Below are positions 45,620 to 57,462 of a stretch of 64,000 bases of DNA, piece after piece. Origin of the DNA: Oreohelix idahoensis. Its lineage: Eukaryota > Mollusca > Gastropoda > Stylommatophora > Oreohelicidae. The position numbers and the translations under genes are program-made. Every line of letters starts with the position of its first letter. The first letter of the stretch is position 1. Location of the stretch: NCBI GenBank assembly GCA_024509875.1, contig JAMPIV010012204.1, positions 62,001 to 126,000 of the forward strand, read 5' to 3'. A model generated the notes under the pieces. That model made no database searches. It saw only the letters and a program-made list of their open reading frames with translations, and was not told where the DNA came from.

Positions 45620-47480
45620 GCTTTGTTAAGAACGTGGACTGATGAAAAGGCAGAGGAAACCATTACATCTTCATACCAATATGTGAATGAGCTGACCACT
45701 CGTTTAAAAACTGGCTGGAAACTTGCCAATGAAAATTTGAAACAAGCCAGGAAGAAACATGCTGCCTATTATAACAGGAAGGCGAAAGACAGAAATTTGG
45801 CTGTGGGAGAGAAAGTACTGCTTCTTTTGCCCGGGAGTCAGAATAAGTTACAAATTGGATGGCAGGGTCCATATACAGTTCTAGAGAAGGTGTCTAGAAC
45901 AAAATTATAAGATAGATAAGAAGGGGAAAGAAAAAATCTATCATGTGAATCTCCTGAAGAAATATTTGGAAAGAGAACATCAGGAAGAGACACACTTGTT
46001 GACCTTGTCCATCGCCATGGAGATGAAAAAGGAACCACTTTCATCATTTGAATATCCATCACACCCCTGTGAGACAGCAGCACAGGTGAAAATCAGTACA
46101 CATTTAACGAAAACTCAGAAAGAGAGAGTGCAACAGGTTCTAAATAATCATGCAGAGGTGTTAACAGACCGACCAGGGCATACAAACCTATTGGAATATG
46201 ATATGAAACTCATAGACTCCACACCTGTCTGTATGAAACCATATTCGATTCCGTTTGCTAAGGAAAAAGCTTTGAAGGAAGAGATAGACTATCTATTGAA
46301 GGAAGGAATTATTTCGCACAGTGAGTCTTCGTATAGTTCCGGTGTTGTACTCTTTAAGGAAGCCCTCTGGAGAACATAGACTCTGTATAGATTACAGGAG
46401 ACTGAATGCTATTACACAGAAGGACAGGTGGACAGGTGGATCCATTGCCGGATACAAATCAGCTGTTTGCCAGACTAAATAAAGCTAAATATTTCTCAAA
46501 AGTGGATCTGAGTAAAGGATACTATCAGATTCCAGTAAAGCCTGAGGTTAGACCATACCTAGCTTTTAGTACCTCAGAAGGACACTATGAGTTTAATAGA
46601 TTGCCATTTGGATTGAAGAATGCGCCTAGTGTCTTCTCTAGAATGATGAGAAAATTATTGGATCCTCTGAATAATCCCTGTATATAACAAATTTTTATGG
46701 ATGATATATCCTTATAGCAACAGAAACATTTGAGGAACACATTGACTCTCTGAACATGCTGTTTGATCGACTTAGGGAGGCAAATTTAACACAGCCCGAC
46801 CAACCAAATGTTGCGTTGGATGTAAAGAATTGGAATTTTTGGGACACACAGTTTATCAGGGAAACATGACCCCTGACCCAAAGAATTTAGAGAGACTACA
46901 GAAAGCCCCGAGACCACAAACCAAGAAGGACGTGAGATCCTTTGTCTCATTATGTGGTTTCTACCAGAAGTATATCAAAAACTTTAATTCCATATGTGCA
47001 CCGTTAACTGAATTGACACGTAAAGGACATCCAGATCGCATTACATGGACACCACAATGTGAAATGACTTACCAAGAATTGAAGGAAAAGCTCACAAGTA
47101 AACCCATTTTGAAATTACCTGACTCAAGTCAAGAATTCATAGTAAGGACGGATGCAAGTAATATTGGGTTAGGTGCAACTCTACTACAGAAATCAGATGA
47201 ATCAACTACTCAACTAGCGAAAAAGAATGTCTTGCAGTAATATGGGCAATAAAGAAATTCAATATTTATCTATATGGGAAGGCATTTAAGTTGCAAACTG
47301 AACTCAAACCCTTATCGTTTTTTAGCACAGGCTAAGCATGAGAACTCTAGGTTACTCCGATGGTCTTTGCTTCTGGCTCCATATAATTTTAGCATTGAGT
47401 ATATATCTGGAAAAACCAATTTGGGAGCGGATTTTTTAAGCCTCCATCCGTGTGATGAGAATCAGAAGGAGCCCAATCCA
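45620..47480 (+). pseudogene. Element D reverse transcriptase and RNase H, frameshifted
   Basis: It resumes homology to A at LLRTWTDEKAEE (45625), with the GPY/F-like module (KVLLLLPGSQ, WQGPYTVLEKV), RT N-terminus, VDLSKGYYQIPV and LPFGLKNAPSVFSRMM. The catalytic MDD box region (about 46695) is distorted by extra bases. Then follow FLGHTVYQGNMTPDPKN, VRTDASNIGLGATLL and GADFLSLHPCDEN. Frames change near 45900, 46360, 46425, 46685, 46795 and 47200, and about 66 bases of RNase H coding present in A are lost near 47195. It is not functional. Confidence 0.88.
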
Positions 47481-47496
47481 GTAAAACCATCAGTAA

Positions 47497-48862
47497 CCCC
47501 TTGTCACTCAAAGAATGTACTCGTAAAAATTACTCGATGGTCTTTTCTGCTTTCGTCTGCTCCATGGTTAATTGTAACGCTTTCACCGTTGATCCTAAAA
47601 AGCTTACTGTATTATTACCCGCTTATCTTCAATGAAAACGTGTGCTGTATTTCTTGGAAAACTCCCACCCCCCCCTTTCTTGCTCCTGCGTAATGTCTAA
47701 ATTAATCCCCTATACATTATATATTACGTTACCAAACCGCTCTAACGAACGGATAAAACACAAGGCCTGAGGGGAGTTTGGAAAATAGAGGCTAGACACA
47801 TACTAATGTACAACGCTTAGTAAAAGAAATCCACTGGGGGTGAAAGTCTACAAATGCATAACATCACGCGTGTATTCCTCACAGATAATTAAATAGAAAA
47901 GTGACTAGGCCTTGATAGCTCCTAAAAATCAAAAATGTTCCGACCAACATTCTAGGAAATGAGGCCAGAGTTAGGAAGTTAAATTATTTAAACATAAACA
48001 TGAGTCGGGAACATTTTTAATGTAGGACTAAAGGTAGAAGAAAAGGACACTAGACTTGAGACATGGCCGTTTAGACTCGAAAAAACGAACAGGTTCCGAG
48101 GGGGTGATCAAAAAAATGATAACACCAATTTTGATTCCTGTGAAAAGGCAACCCACGCGTGAAAAGCTCACCAAATCGGTCCCTGGTTGGCCATGGTTAC
48201 ACAAAAGCCCTTGAATCGGGAGGCGTGAGGTAAGGTATTGTAGAACTATACTGCAGAAAGTCCAGGACTAACAAAATTATTCCACCAAATTTGGAAGCAT
48301 TTACAAATGTTACTTAACAATTTTGGTATTTGTATAAATCACGACCCCACCCCTGCCACAGCAAACAGAAACTTGCCTAACATTTAAATTCATTTAAATT
48401 AAATAGAACTAACCTATGGTTACCATTATCTTATTCAGGGTACAGATGGGTCACTCATGTTTACGGTTCTACGAAAAAAAATTGAAAAACGCTGGTCTTG
48501 CTTCAATAGATTTTTTTCTTAAATCGATCATCATACAAAGATTTTATCGTCCAAATGATCCTCCAGGGATTTAGCCATTCGAACTAGTCTAAATAAATGT
48601 CCTCCCTTAAAAATTGTGGTTCCTCCAAACCATGGGCTGATAAACATCAAAACTAATAAGATGGAGCGCAAAACTTACTACAACAACATAGCGCACCCTA
48701 ACAAAACAAAAGTCTTCTAAATATTAACAAGAGATAATACGGAAGTGACACTACAACTGTCTGTGCAGGGGCAATCACACAAAACAACAACACGACTAAC
48801 CGATTTAGGGGATTTAAAGACTGGGCCTGAGGTGAACTTATATGCTCCGGTTTTAATATCGG
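47497..48862 (+). repeat. Extra partial LTR-like block in element D
   Basis: From CACTCAAAGAATGTACTCG (about 47500) through TGTAACGCTTTCACCGTTG and ACGTGTGCTGTATTTCTTGG (about 47660) it follows the LTR family from about position 110 inward. Similarity becomes weak after about 47960. It sits between the end of RNase H and the polypurine tract of the true 3' LTR. Confidence 0.55.
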
Positions 48863-48874
48863 CATTTGGGGATT
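48863..48874 (+). promoter_or_regulatory. Probable polypurine tract of element D
   Basis: CATTTGGGGATT precedes the 3' LTR start (TGTTAGGGGAATCC at 48875). It is a degraded equivalent of AAGTGGGGAGGATT in A. Confidence 0.45.
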
Positions 48875-51603
48875 TGTTAGGGGAATCCACATATATAAGA
48901 ATATTAATTAGGTAATTAATGAAAAGCCTAAAAAATAGAAATTAATAAGAAAAGAAGATATGACCATGGACTTAATAAAATGAACAGACAAAATGGTACT
49001 GCTCACAAAGTATGAAAATCAGTTATTTTGCCCTGTATGGGAAAACAATACCCCTTAGGTTTTTTCTGGGTCTGCAAATTGTAAAACGCAATTCAATCAC
49101 GTTGATGTATAAAATACGGGTAACTTTATTACCCACACTTTCTTTTTCCACAATGAGAAAACGATAGTGTACGCTTTTTCTTGAGGACAGTGAAAAACAT
49201 TGAGAGGCCCCCTGCGTAATGACCTAAATTAATCCTAACATTAATTTATTCAGTCTCGGGATTAGTGTGTCCATAAAACGAATCACAACTCCATTGTGGG
49301 ACTCGCAAAGGTATGGAATTACACAGGGAGAGGGGCATAAAACACCGAACGATATGAATGTGCACGCGTCTCGCTATTAAACGTAGCTCACCCCAAAATG
49401 CTGCCAGAATTACGGGTTGGAGCTTGCTACATGGACTAACCTGTGTCGGGGAACAGTGACGCTAAAATACACTTGCCCTTCCAGCGTTTAGTTTTAAAAT
49501 CATAAAAAACGCGTTTTTATTAGTTAAAGAATCCCCTACAATAGATGGGTAATATACTGGATAATTTGAAAAGCCAACCGTTGCAATTACATATACCCAG
49601 CCAGCATACATCTTCGAAAATAGTAAGGTAGAAGACGCAATTGCGTATATATTGTGCCAAAACTCATTGGCTAGCACACGTCAAGCGTATCAATCTTTTT
49701 GAATTTGGATATTTGGGTTTCCTTAGGGCTTTGCTAACAAACATTCATATGTAAAGTACGGTTATGAATTATTATCCATGAATTAATAAATTATAACCAA
49801 AAAATAAAATAGTGGGGATGAGCCTGTACAGCCATGTAATAGTAATTTTTCTCCTGCATAAAGAATTTGTTTTTTATAACGTGTTTGAAAAAACAACGTA
49901 TCGTTAAGGAATTAGTGTTATGAAAACCATGGTAAAGCTTTGAACCAAATTGTTATTAACTACCATGAGCGCAAACAAATGAAAGACTAACCAATTGGTC
50001 CGTGGGCCATAAATACGACCTGTATATACAGGTGGTTTTGTTGGCCAGACGCCAGGAAGGTACATTTTTTGACCGCTCAAACTTTGCTTGTCGAAACACA
50101 GAAGTCGATTGGTTAGAACTTCGTGATACCTAATGGGGCCAATTAGGATCGTTTTAGTACACTGGGGACATCACTTAGAGTTAAATAAGATCTGATAAAC
50201 TGCATTCAGTATCTTTGAAGCCAGTGGCTCAGTATTTTGGTGCACCATTAAAAAGCCCTGGTATCCATAAAGCAGATGGGAAATTTGGTACAATCCTTCT
50301 TGTTTTCGTCCGTTGTGGGGCCAGAAGTTCATTGCAAATTCAACAGAACCGCAAATGTTTTTTGTGGATGTTAATTGAGCAGGAGCTCCCGTCGTGATTC
50401 AGGTGTGTGTCTCAGGAGTAATTGCCGATGGGTGTTAGGGGGTATATGACAGTAGTCGGGGGTATATCCTTTGGGGGGTTGAGGGGTTTCCAGGGACTCC
50501 GTTGGTCCCCTTGGGGGAAATGGTTAGATGGTCAGCTGAGGACCTGGTCCCATGACAGGAGAGGGTTGTGTGAAATGCCGAGCAGTGTCGGGACAGCATA
50601 CTCGCTTGGGTCCTTTTAGCTAATCAGTTTGAGGGTTTTGTCCTCCCATAGCCCAGGGAGGAGAATTCGAAGCAAGATGGGAGTCCTTTCCTGCCGCCAA
50701 CAACTGAGCCAAGACAAAAGCTTTGTGTTGCCCAGCTGAGAGCATCACAACATTTATGTCCCCTCATTCTTGAACCCCACTTAGTAAAAAAAGTAACAAT
50801 ATACACTAAGAGTGGGAATTAATAACTTGTCATTAAAATCAGGAAACTGATGACACACGTCACCAACTACCATTCCTTCTGGTCTAACTAAAGACAAACA
50901 TATTGAAGTCATGGTATGACAAATACCAAACCAACAGAGCTTGAAACAAAACAAAACCAGTATTTTACCTCATATTTACTACTCTACTACAACACAACTG
51001 ACACACATAGGAACATTTGTAAAAATATATCTATGTCACTACAGATATTCATATTTAAAATACATACATGTACATATAAACTTGTAATTAAAAATTGATG
51101 TTGATGCGATTCCTGGTTCCTTTGTATTGAATCAGGACACATATTCATTCTATCATGCCAGTAAAATGAATACATATTTTTATATTTGAAAAGTTTATCA
51201 GTGACTCTCCTTAAGATATTCTCATAGAGTGATTATGATGTAGTTTATGTATGTGAGTGTCACAGTGTGTGTCCAAGAGTAGTGTGGATTAAATTAAATT
51301 GTTTTTATCTGTCTGTTGAATTGTGACTTAAGACTTACACCACTTCCACACGAACCACATCAACCCTAGACACCATAACGTAGTCACCCATACACACTAT
51401 TCCCAGAAAAATAAATTCTGACTGAGATATATAGGATATGTGTTAGCAAGGTAAGGTTTATCTGATAAATTACACTACTCTTAATAGATAATAGAATACC
51501 TTCACAGCTTGATACTCAGTCAGATATACACTAAGTTGTCTATTTCTTCCCGTTTCCCCTAATAAGAGTATTTAATAACTTCACTTCCCACTTCATCACC
51601 ACA
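48875..51603 (+). repeat. Element D 3' LTR
   Basis: About 2729 bp, ending ...CCCACTTCATCACCACA followed by the TAAGC duplication. It is longer than the 2413-bp solo LTR because of scattered extra bases. The left boundary is less certain than the right. Confidence 0.75.
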
Positions 51604-51608
51604 TAAGC

Positions 51609-52060
51609 CTTACTAGGAAACAGAGAAAGGAATGGAAAACCTACTCGTTTGGCAGGCGTGCCACAAGGGCCCTGTCTGGGGACAAACACACAGAAACAAA
51701 AAGGGAAACCACTAAGCACCATGGATATATGTGTTTGTTTTAATCTCAACTATACTGTTTTAAAAAAAAAAAAAAAGAACGATAGCTAACTCGCGAGGGC
51801 GCGGTTTTATGAGTTTGTAAGTAAAATTTGGGTGCTCAGGGTATATAAAAAACCAGCCTCAAATGTTTCTTAACAGTGTCAAATGCACGTGTTGACCTAG
51901 AATTGCGCATTGGTTTTTTGTAATCGTTACAACGCAGTGGTCAATAGTGTTTTACATGACGCAATTTTTGACCACAGCTCATCACTTGCGCGCACCGTTG
52001 AAAAGCAAACAAAAATTTGGGGTGGGAAAACACTATTCACTGTCTACCGCAACTGAAACC
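51609..52060. other. Unique sequence right of element D
   Basis: A 15-base A run near 51760, otherwise nothing recognisable. It leads into a possible promoter. Confidence 0.4.
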
Positions 52061-52061
52061 C

Positions 52062-52069
52062 TATAAAAG
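52062..52069 (+). promoter_or_regulatory. Candidate TATA box
   Basis: TATAAAAG is followed by an initiator-like TTCAGTT at 52095-52101, about 36 bases downstream. Downstream sequence becomes GC- and CpG-rich (52400-52760). It is the only place in the window where a host-type promoter seems plausible. Confidence 0.35.
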
Positions 52070-52097
52070 GGATACACAGCTACCACAAAAAAAATTC

Positions 52098-52506
52098 AGT
52101 TTCGTTTCTTCACAAGCAGACATTTATGGCGTCTCTATCGATAAATTTAAGGAACAATTGCTATTGGCAGACTGCATCAGGCGAAAGTCAAAAGTCAGGT
52201 TGCCAGGCAATCTAAACTGTGCATCGAAGAGGAGAGTACCAACAGTCGACTTTTGCACCGTCCAAGCCACTGGCTCATTGAAAATATACTGGCACTCGCA
52301 GTGGAGACGCACCCAGAGTGAACAACAGCAGCGACGGAGGATTGCGGTTTTATTCGGCTGCCTTTGTTTCGGTCACCTCAGATACAGGATTAACGACAGC
52401 AACGAAACCCAAAAAACAGCTTCCCCTCAACTGCCCGAATCAGTCATTGCCTGCAGTAAACGAGCGAGTGGGACGAGCCGCGCACACGGAGACAGCAGGA
52501 TCACGG
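52098..52506 (+). other. Possible first exon (hypothetical)
   Basis: The segment runs from the initiator-like site to a donor-like GTGAGA at 52507-52512. The 227-codon frame 52017-52700 overlaps it but starts upstream of the TATA box, is Arg-rich and has no domain I recognise, so I do not call it a gene. Confidence 0.2.
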
Positions 52507-52700
52507 GTGAGAGGAGGGCGGACGTAGAGGGGAAAGCGAGACGGCAGAACACACCAGACCGTGGGGACGCGTACGCGCGGATGGCGGGAACCTTGTGCGC
52601 GCGTTGGCGAAGCGAAAGCGGTCCGCGTGCGCGAGTCCGACGCGGGCACCATAGACTGGAGCGGAAGGTCATGGTGGGTCTGATCAAACTGTCGGAATAG

Positions 52701-54059
52701 ACTCATGACGCTGGAAACTTTGGGCACACCGCACCTCCCGCAACCGAGAGGACTCTGTCCTTACGCGCCGCCAACCGCCAAAATCGCCTTCTTTAGTGGG
52801 CCGAGCCGTCCAGCATCATGTCCCTGGCAGCGCCGCTGACAATCAATGGAGACGTTGGTCCTGGTTTAGTAAAACGAATCTATTTTTTTGTTGCAAAGCG
52901 TCATTAGAAAGACGGCGTATGGTCTAGCTACCCGCAGTCCGTCGAAAATGTATAAACACGTTATTGGGGTTTTGTTTAATATATATTGATTAATATATTT
53001 TATTTTAGTATTTGGATGTATTAGGGTGTATTATTCTATATTTTAATTATTTCGTTTTTCATTAGTTTGTGCCCAACAAATAGGGGGCGTAGCATGAAGC
53101 GCCGTCCCCCCGCGCCCCCGGTGCCGCCGCACTGTGATTGGTGGTGCAATGGTGATGGGTATGTATCAGTTACCCACGGAAGGAGATACAATTGGTGCAC
53201 AATGAAGGTGCTATGAAATTGCGCAACGGTATAAACTTCAAGACACACAACCCCTGCGGCGGCGGGGGGGGGGGGGGAAAATTCTTGGACGCCTCCCCAT
53301 GTCCCTTTCCACTTTTTGGCTGCCCCAAAAAAAGAGACGCCCAGACCCATTGAGCACGGTTCAGACCACCGCAAGTTCCAAGGACCTGCCAACAACGATT
53401 ATTGGCTCTCAGACCCTTCCCAGGCCAAAATCCCGTTCTTCCAGACATGAGTCCATATTAGCGACCTGTGGGATAGGGCCTTGCCATAGACGTGTTTTTT
53501 TGTGTTCGACGAGACGGGATTGCACCATCCAATCTTTCGTGATCAAAATCCAGGCACATCCAACCCCCAGGAATAGGTGGGCATCCACTCGGCGCCACAG
53601 CCCACACCATCAGAGTCCTGGGGGGAAAAAAAAATCGCCATCCATGCCCAGGAGAAGCCAGTCGCTGAATCGGCGACACAAAATTGGCAGAGGGAAAGGC
53701 CCTACGCCAAAAACTCCCTCGTGACCCAGAACGCTCAACAACTGTCAATTTGATTGGTTTTTAACCTAGTGCTCTAGATTTCTAAAGTACGAGAGTTAGC
53801 TGGGAGAGTTAACGCCAGAACTAAAATTTGGCCGCCGCATTTTTCGACTGGTACCCGTATTTGCATGGGAAAAAATGTGGGGACCCCAGCAAACGCGAAG
53901 TTTTCAGACCCAATTTGCAAATTTTTCGTTTTAGGTTTACCTAATAAATTTGGGAAAATAAAATTAGATGCAAATATACAGTATCACATATTTTTGTACG
54001 TAAATCTTTGTATGTCATTCAGGGAGGGATAAAAAGAAACAAAACAAAAAAAGAGCGAG
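52701..54059. other. Mixed-composition sequence, no gene identified
   Basis: It contains a CCAAT-type ATTGG at 53137, a poly-G run at 53264-53277 and overlapping open frames on both strands (for example 53299-53724 plus, 53458-53748 minus). The only transposase-like string, TLMVWAV near 53605 on the minus strand, is too short to assign. Confidence 0.4.
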
Positions 54060-56949
54060 GGGGGCACCCAAGCAACTACCAAGTCAGTTACCTTCCCGGT
54101 AATCTCACATCAATAGTGAATCGCCACAGTCTCGATACAATATATTCCCAACACAACCGTTTCCGAGACCCGTTAAATTGAAATACACACCATCACCACA
54201 CACACCTAACACACATCCCCATTCAAAACCTATTTAAGATGGCACCCTGCCAACCACACATCACCTCACCAAACCGATTAACTCCACCTCACCCCATAAC
54301 ACTCAGCAATACCCAACCCCAAGAAAGGCCCCACATATGTCTCCACATACACTAGAGTATGCCGAACACCCCCTAGCAAAGGCATACTAAACTTCGTAAG
54401 CTTGACGTCTACATGTCTCCCCCTTCCGCCCTAAACCCCCACCTCTCCCCCTCATGGAAACAGGTGACAGAGTGACCTGTTTTTGGTAACCCCCCACACT
54501 GACAGTATTTTTTACTGGAACCACACTGGACCAACACTTCCGTATTATGTTTTTCCATTAAAAATGCGACCATGTTTAACCTAGCATTTTTAGAACCAAA
54601 TCAAAATTCCCAATTTGGACCGTAGCTCTATAATATAAAGCCCCCCTCCGAAGGCCGCTTCTACGACCATATTGACCTCATTCATACCTGGACCCTTCCA
54701 CATCTATCCATACAACTATCCCTAACATCCATCCTACTTTTCTATATAACCATCTATCCTATCCACTCATTTCTCCCCCTAAGAGGTAATCGTCATATAT
54801 ATTTTATTTTATATTCTTCGCTCTCCCCTCAAATCTCCATTAACTTTATTAATATATTTTAAACTACTCAAACAAACTTATATACATTTACCTTAAAACA
54901 CATTTAATCCCGAACGAGTTCATAAAATATAGACAATCGACTTGTTCGAAATCTTAATTAACTTAATACAAATTATACCCTATAACTATAGACCATTAAT
55001 AAAATGGCCCATCCATATAAAGTTCTAGACCCTTACAATTAATCTTTAACAAAAAAAGTCACCATACCCCAATAACCTTTCTTCCATAACAGTCTATCTC
55101 TCTCACTCCTTCTTATTTATAGCACGTCCCTCTATACTTCGACCTACTTCCATTTACCTCACAAACTAAAAGTCCTTACACTTCTTCTTTAACAGGCTTC
55201 AACAGTATACAAAATTAGTCCATCTTCCTCGTCCACAAACCATCTGAATCTCACCTGCAGTTCTCCCTTTATCCTTCTACCTTTTCTTTCTAAACAGCAT
55301 TCTCGTCTCAACAAAATCTCCTTTTACATATCAGTTAATCTAGACTTAATCATCTTAGGGGGGGGTTCCCTCCCAGGGTCACACACAAAACCGGTTCCAT
55401 TTAAACATAAATATTACCAGACAACAACCCCCAAATTGCGCCCCCCCATGAGGGTCCCGATTGTGCTCCTGCCGATTAACACCAACACCAGGCCAAATAA
55501 TCTACAACGTACCCCTGGGATGGGCCGTGATGGGGTGGGGCGTAAAAATGGGGGGGATAAAAATCATATGTTCAGGGCGGTCTCAGATGGATTTAGTTGT
55601 TTATGCTTCGTTTTGGGTATTTGATCTTATCTTTCATTTAACGGTGCTGAGCCCGGAATCCTAGGGGGTTGGTATGGTCCCCCTAAACACCCATGGGGCA
55701 TAGGTGGGTGGGGGGCCCCCCATTGTTCAGCCAACTGTCTTCCACTAAACAGTCCACGATGTTCACAATAGAGGGTGTGGAGTGCATTGTCCACTCAAGT
55801 AACTAACCCAGATTAAAAACCCGCAATTGGCCGTAAGATGAACGGGAAATACTCACCCGATTAACCGCCCAAAAACCTACACAAAGACCCCCTCAAAAAA
55901 CCTGCACACTCCCCAAAACGCGCCACTTTCAAAAACCAAAACCCTTCAACACCTTACTTCGAGTTTCTTATCCACAACCTTTATCCCTAATCCTACCCCC
56001 CCTGTCTTCCTTCCACAAAAAACCCCCCTACCGGTTCAGCCTGTTCTCCCCATTCTGCCATAAACCCCGGATCACTTCCTCTTTACTTTCAATCCACTTT
56101 TTTGACAACCACTAAGGTTTTCCTCGTTCCTATTACCCAAAACAACCTCATTAGAGACCAGTCTAAGCAATCAACACGACAATTTCTTCACATGTCAAAA
56201 CATTACAATCCTTCTCCACCATCGTCCCCCTTTCCACCGACCATCTATCCTTTCTCCCATCTACCCCACAGTCTATGACTTTTGTACACTTGCTGCCGCC
56301 CGTCTAGTCAAACTTGGGGCATCTTTGACGGGCTACATGCAAACTTCCCTTCAACCACACCTTTAAACCCAGACAGATTCCAATCCACCAACCCCCCCCC
56401 CAGACTCCTTAACTTTTAACTTTGCCTTTACCCTCGTTAGGATTTATCTTCCTCTTATCCTTAGGGCCTTACACTGCCTTCCCCATGTCTCCTATCCTTC
56501 GCTTCCTCCCTTCTCTCCCCCCCCTCTCCCCCCCCTCCCGAAATCCCCGTTCTCCTCATCCTGCACCCCCCTCTTACCGTTAGTTCCCTTTCCCTCACAC
56601 GGCCGCCTATCCCTTCCACTCCCTATCTTCCCAAACTTCGCCTTAAAACCACCCCCCAAAAGAAGAACAACACACCCCTTCCCATCACCACTTTCCCTTT
56701 TTTTTTTTTATTTTTTTTATTCCACCTTTACCCTCTCCCCTTCCCACCTTCACCTCAAACCCTTCTCCACTCTTTTTTTCCGCTCACTCCCAAACCTCTC
56801 ACCATAAACCCTCGAATCCTCCCCCTCCCACCGCTAAAACCTCCCCTTCCCCTCCTGCCCGTCTAACCAAGTCATCTCCGCCTCCGCTTACCCACCGACC
56901 GCTCAAACCACCCCCCCACACCATCCACGACTCCGGCCCTCAACCATCC
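54060..56949. other. C/A/T-rich, G-depleted sequence
   Basis: Long stretches carry almost no G on the plus strand (for example 54841-54900 has none). No coding or repeat unit is recognised. The homopolymer pattern makes base-level accuracy doubtful. Confidence 0.5.
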
Positions 56950-57462
56950 CTCACCCCCCTGCCCCCCTACGGTCCCCTAAACCCTCCTCCAGACCCCACC
57001 CACCCCCCCCAACCCCCCACCCCCCCCCCCCCCCCCCCCACCCCCCCCCACCCACCCGCCCCCCCCCCTCCGCCCCCCCCCCCCCCCCCCCCACCGCAGC
57101 CCCCCCCTCCCAGCCCACGCCCCCCCCGACCCCCCCCCACCCCCACCCCCCCCCCGCCACCCCCCCCCCCCCCCGCGTAACACCCCCCCACCTTTAGTGA
57201 CCCCCCCCTAACCGGCGCCCCCCCACCCCCCCCCCCCACCCCCCCCCCCCCCCCACCCCCCCCCCACCCACCCCCCCACCCACCCCCCTCCCCCCCCCCC
57301 TCCCCCCCCCCACCCCCCCCCCCCCCCCACCCCCCGCCCCCCCCGCCCCCCCCCCCGCCCCCCCCCCCCCTGCCCCCCCCCCCCCCCCCCCCAACCACAG
57401 AAAACACCCACACCCCCCCCCCCCTCTCTCTACACCCCCAACACCCACACCCACCCACCCCC
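56950..57462. repeat. Poly-C tract with A and G interruptions
   Basis: About 510 bp of C runs broken by single A or short AC, TCC and CGCC interruptions. The glycine/tryptophan-rich frames on the minus strand (56951-57478) are composition artefacts. There is no fixed unit, and it is not telomeric TTAGGG. Confidence 0.9.

Larger units (their letters stand above)
41279..51603 (+). mobile_element. LTR retrotransposon D, Gmr1-like, degraded
   Basis: Both outer ends are supported by an exact 5-bp duplication TAAGC (41274-41278 and 51604-51608). The LTR termini TGTCATGAAAT...TTCACCACA match the solo LTR at 29593-32005. The internal order is again Gag, integrase-like, then RT and RNase H. The protease segment is missing and the integrase core is replaced (44790-45619). 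An extra partial LTR block lies at 47497-48862. Compared with A the copy has many 1-3-base insertions, which may be partly sequencing error. It is not autonomous. Confidence 0.85.

Noticed and set aside
52017..52700. 227-codon Arg-rich open frame
   Set aside because: No recognisable domain. It starts upstream of the only TATA box, and alternative frames on both strands are equally open in the GC-rich part.
53458..53748. Tc1-type transposase on the minus strand
   Set aside because: Only a seven-residue string (TLMVWAV) is suggestive. No catalytic D motifs or inverted repeats were seen.
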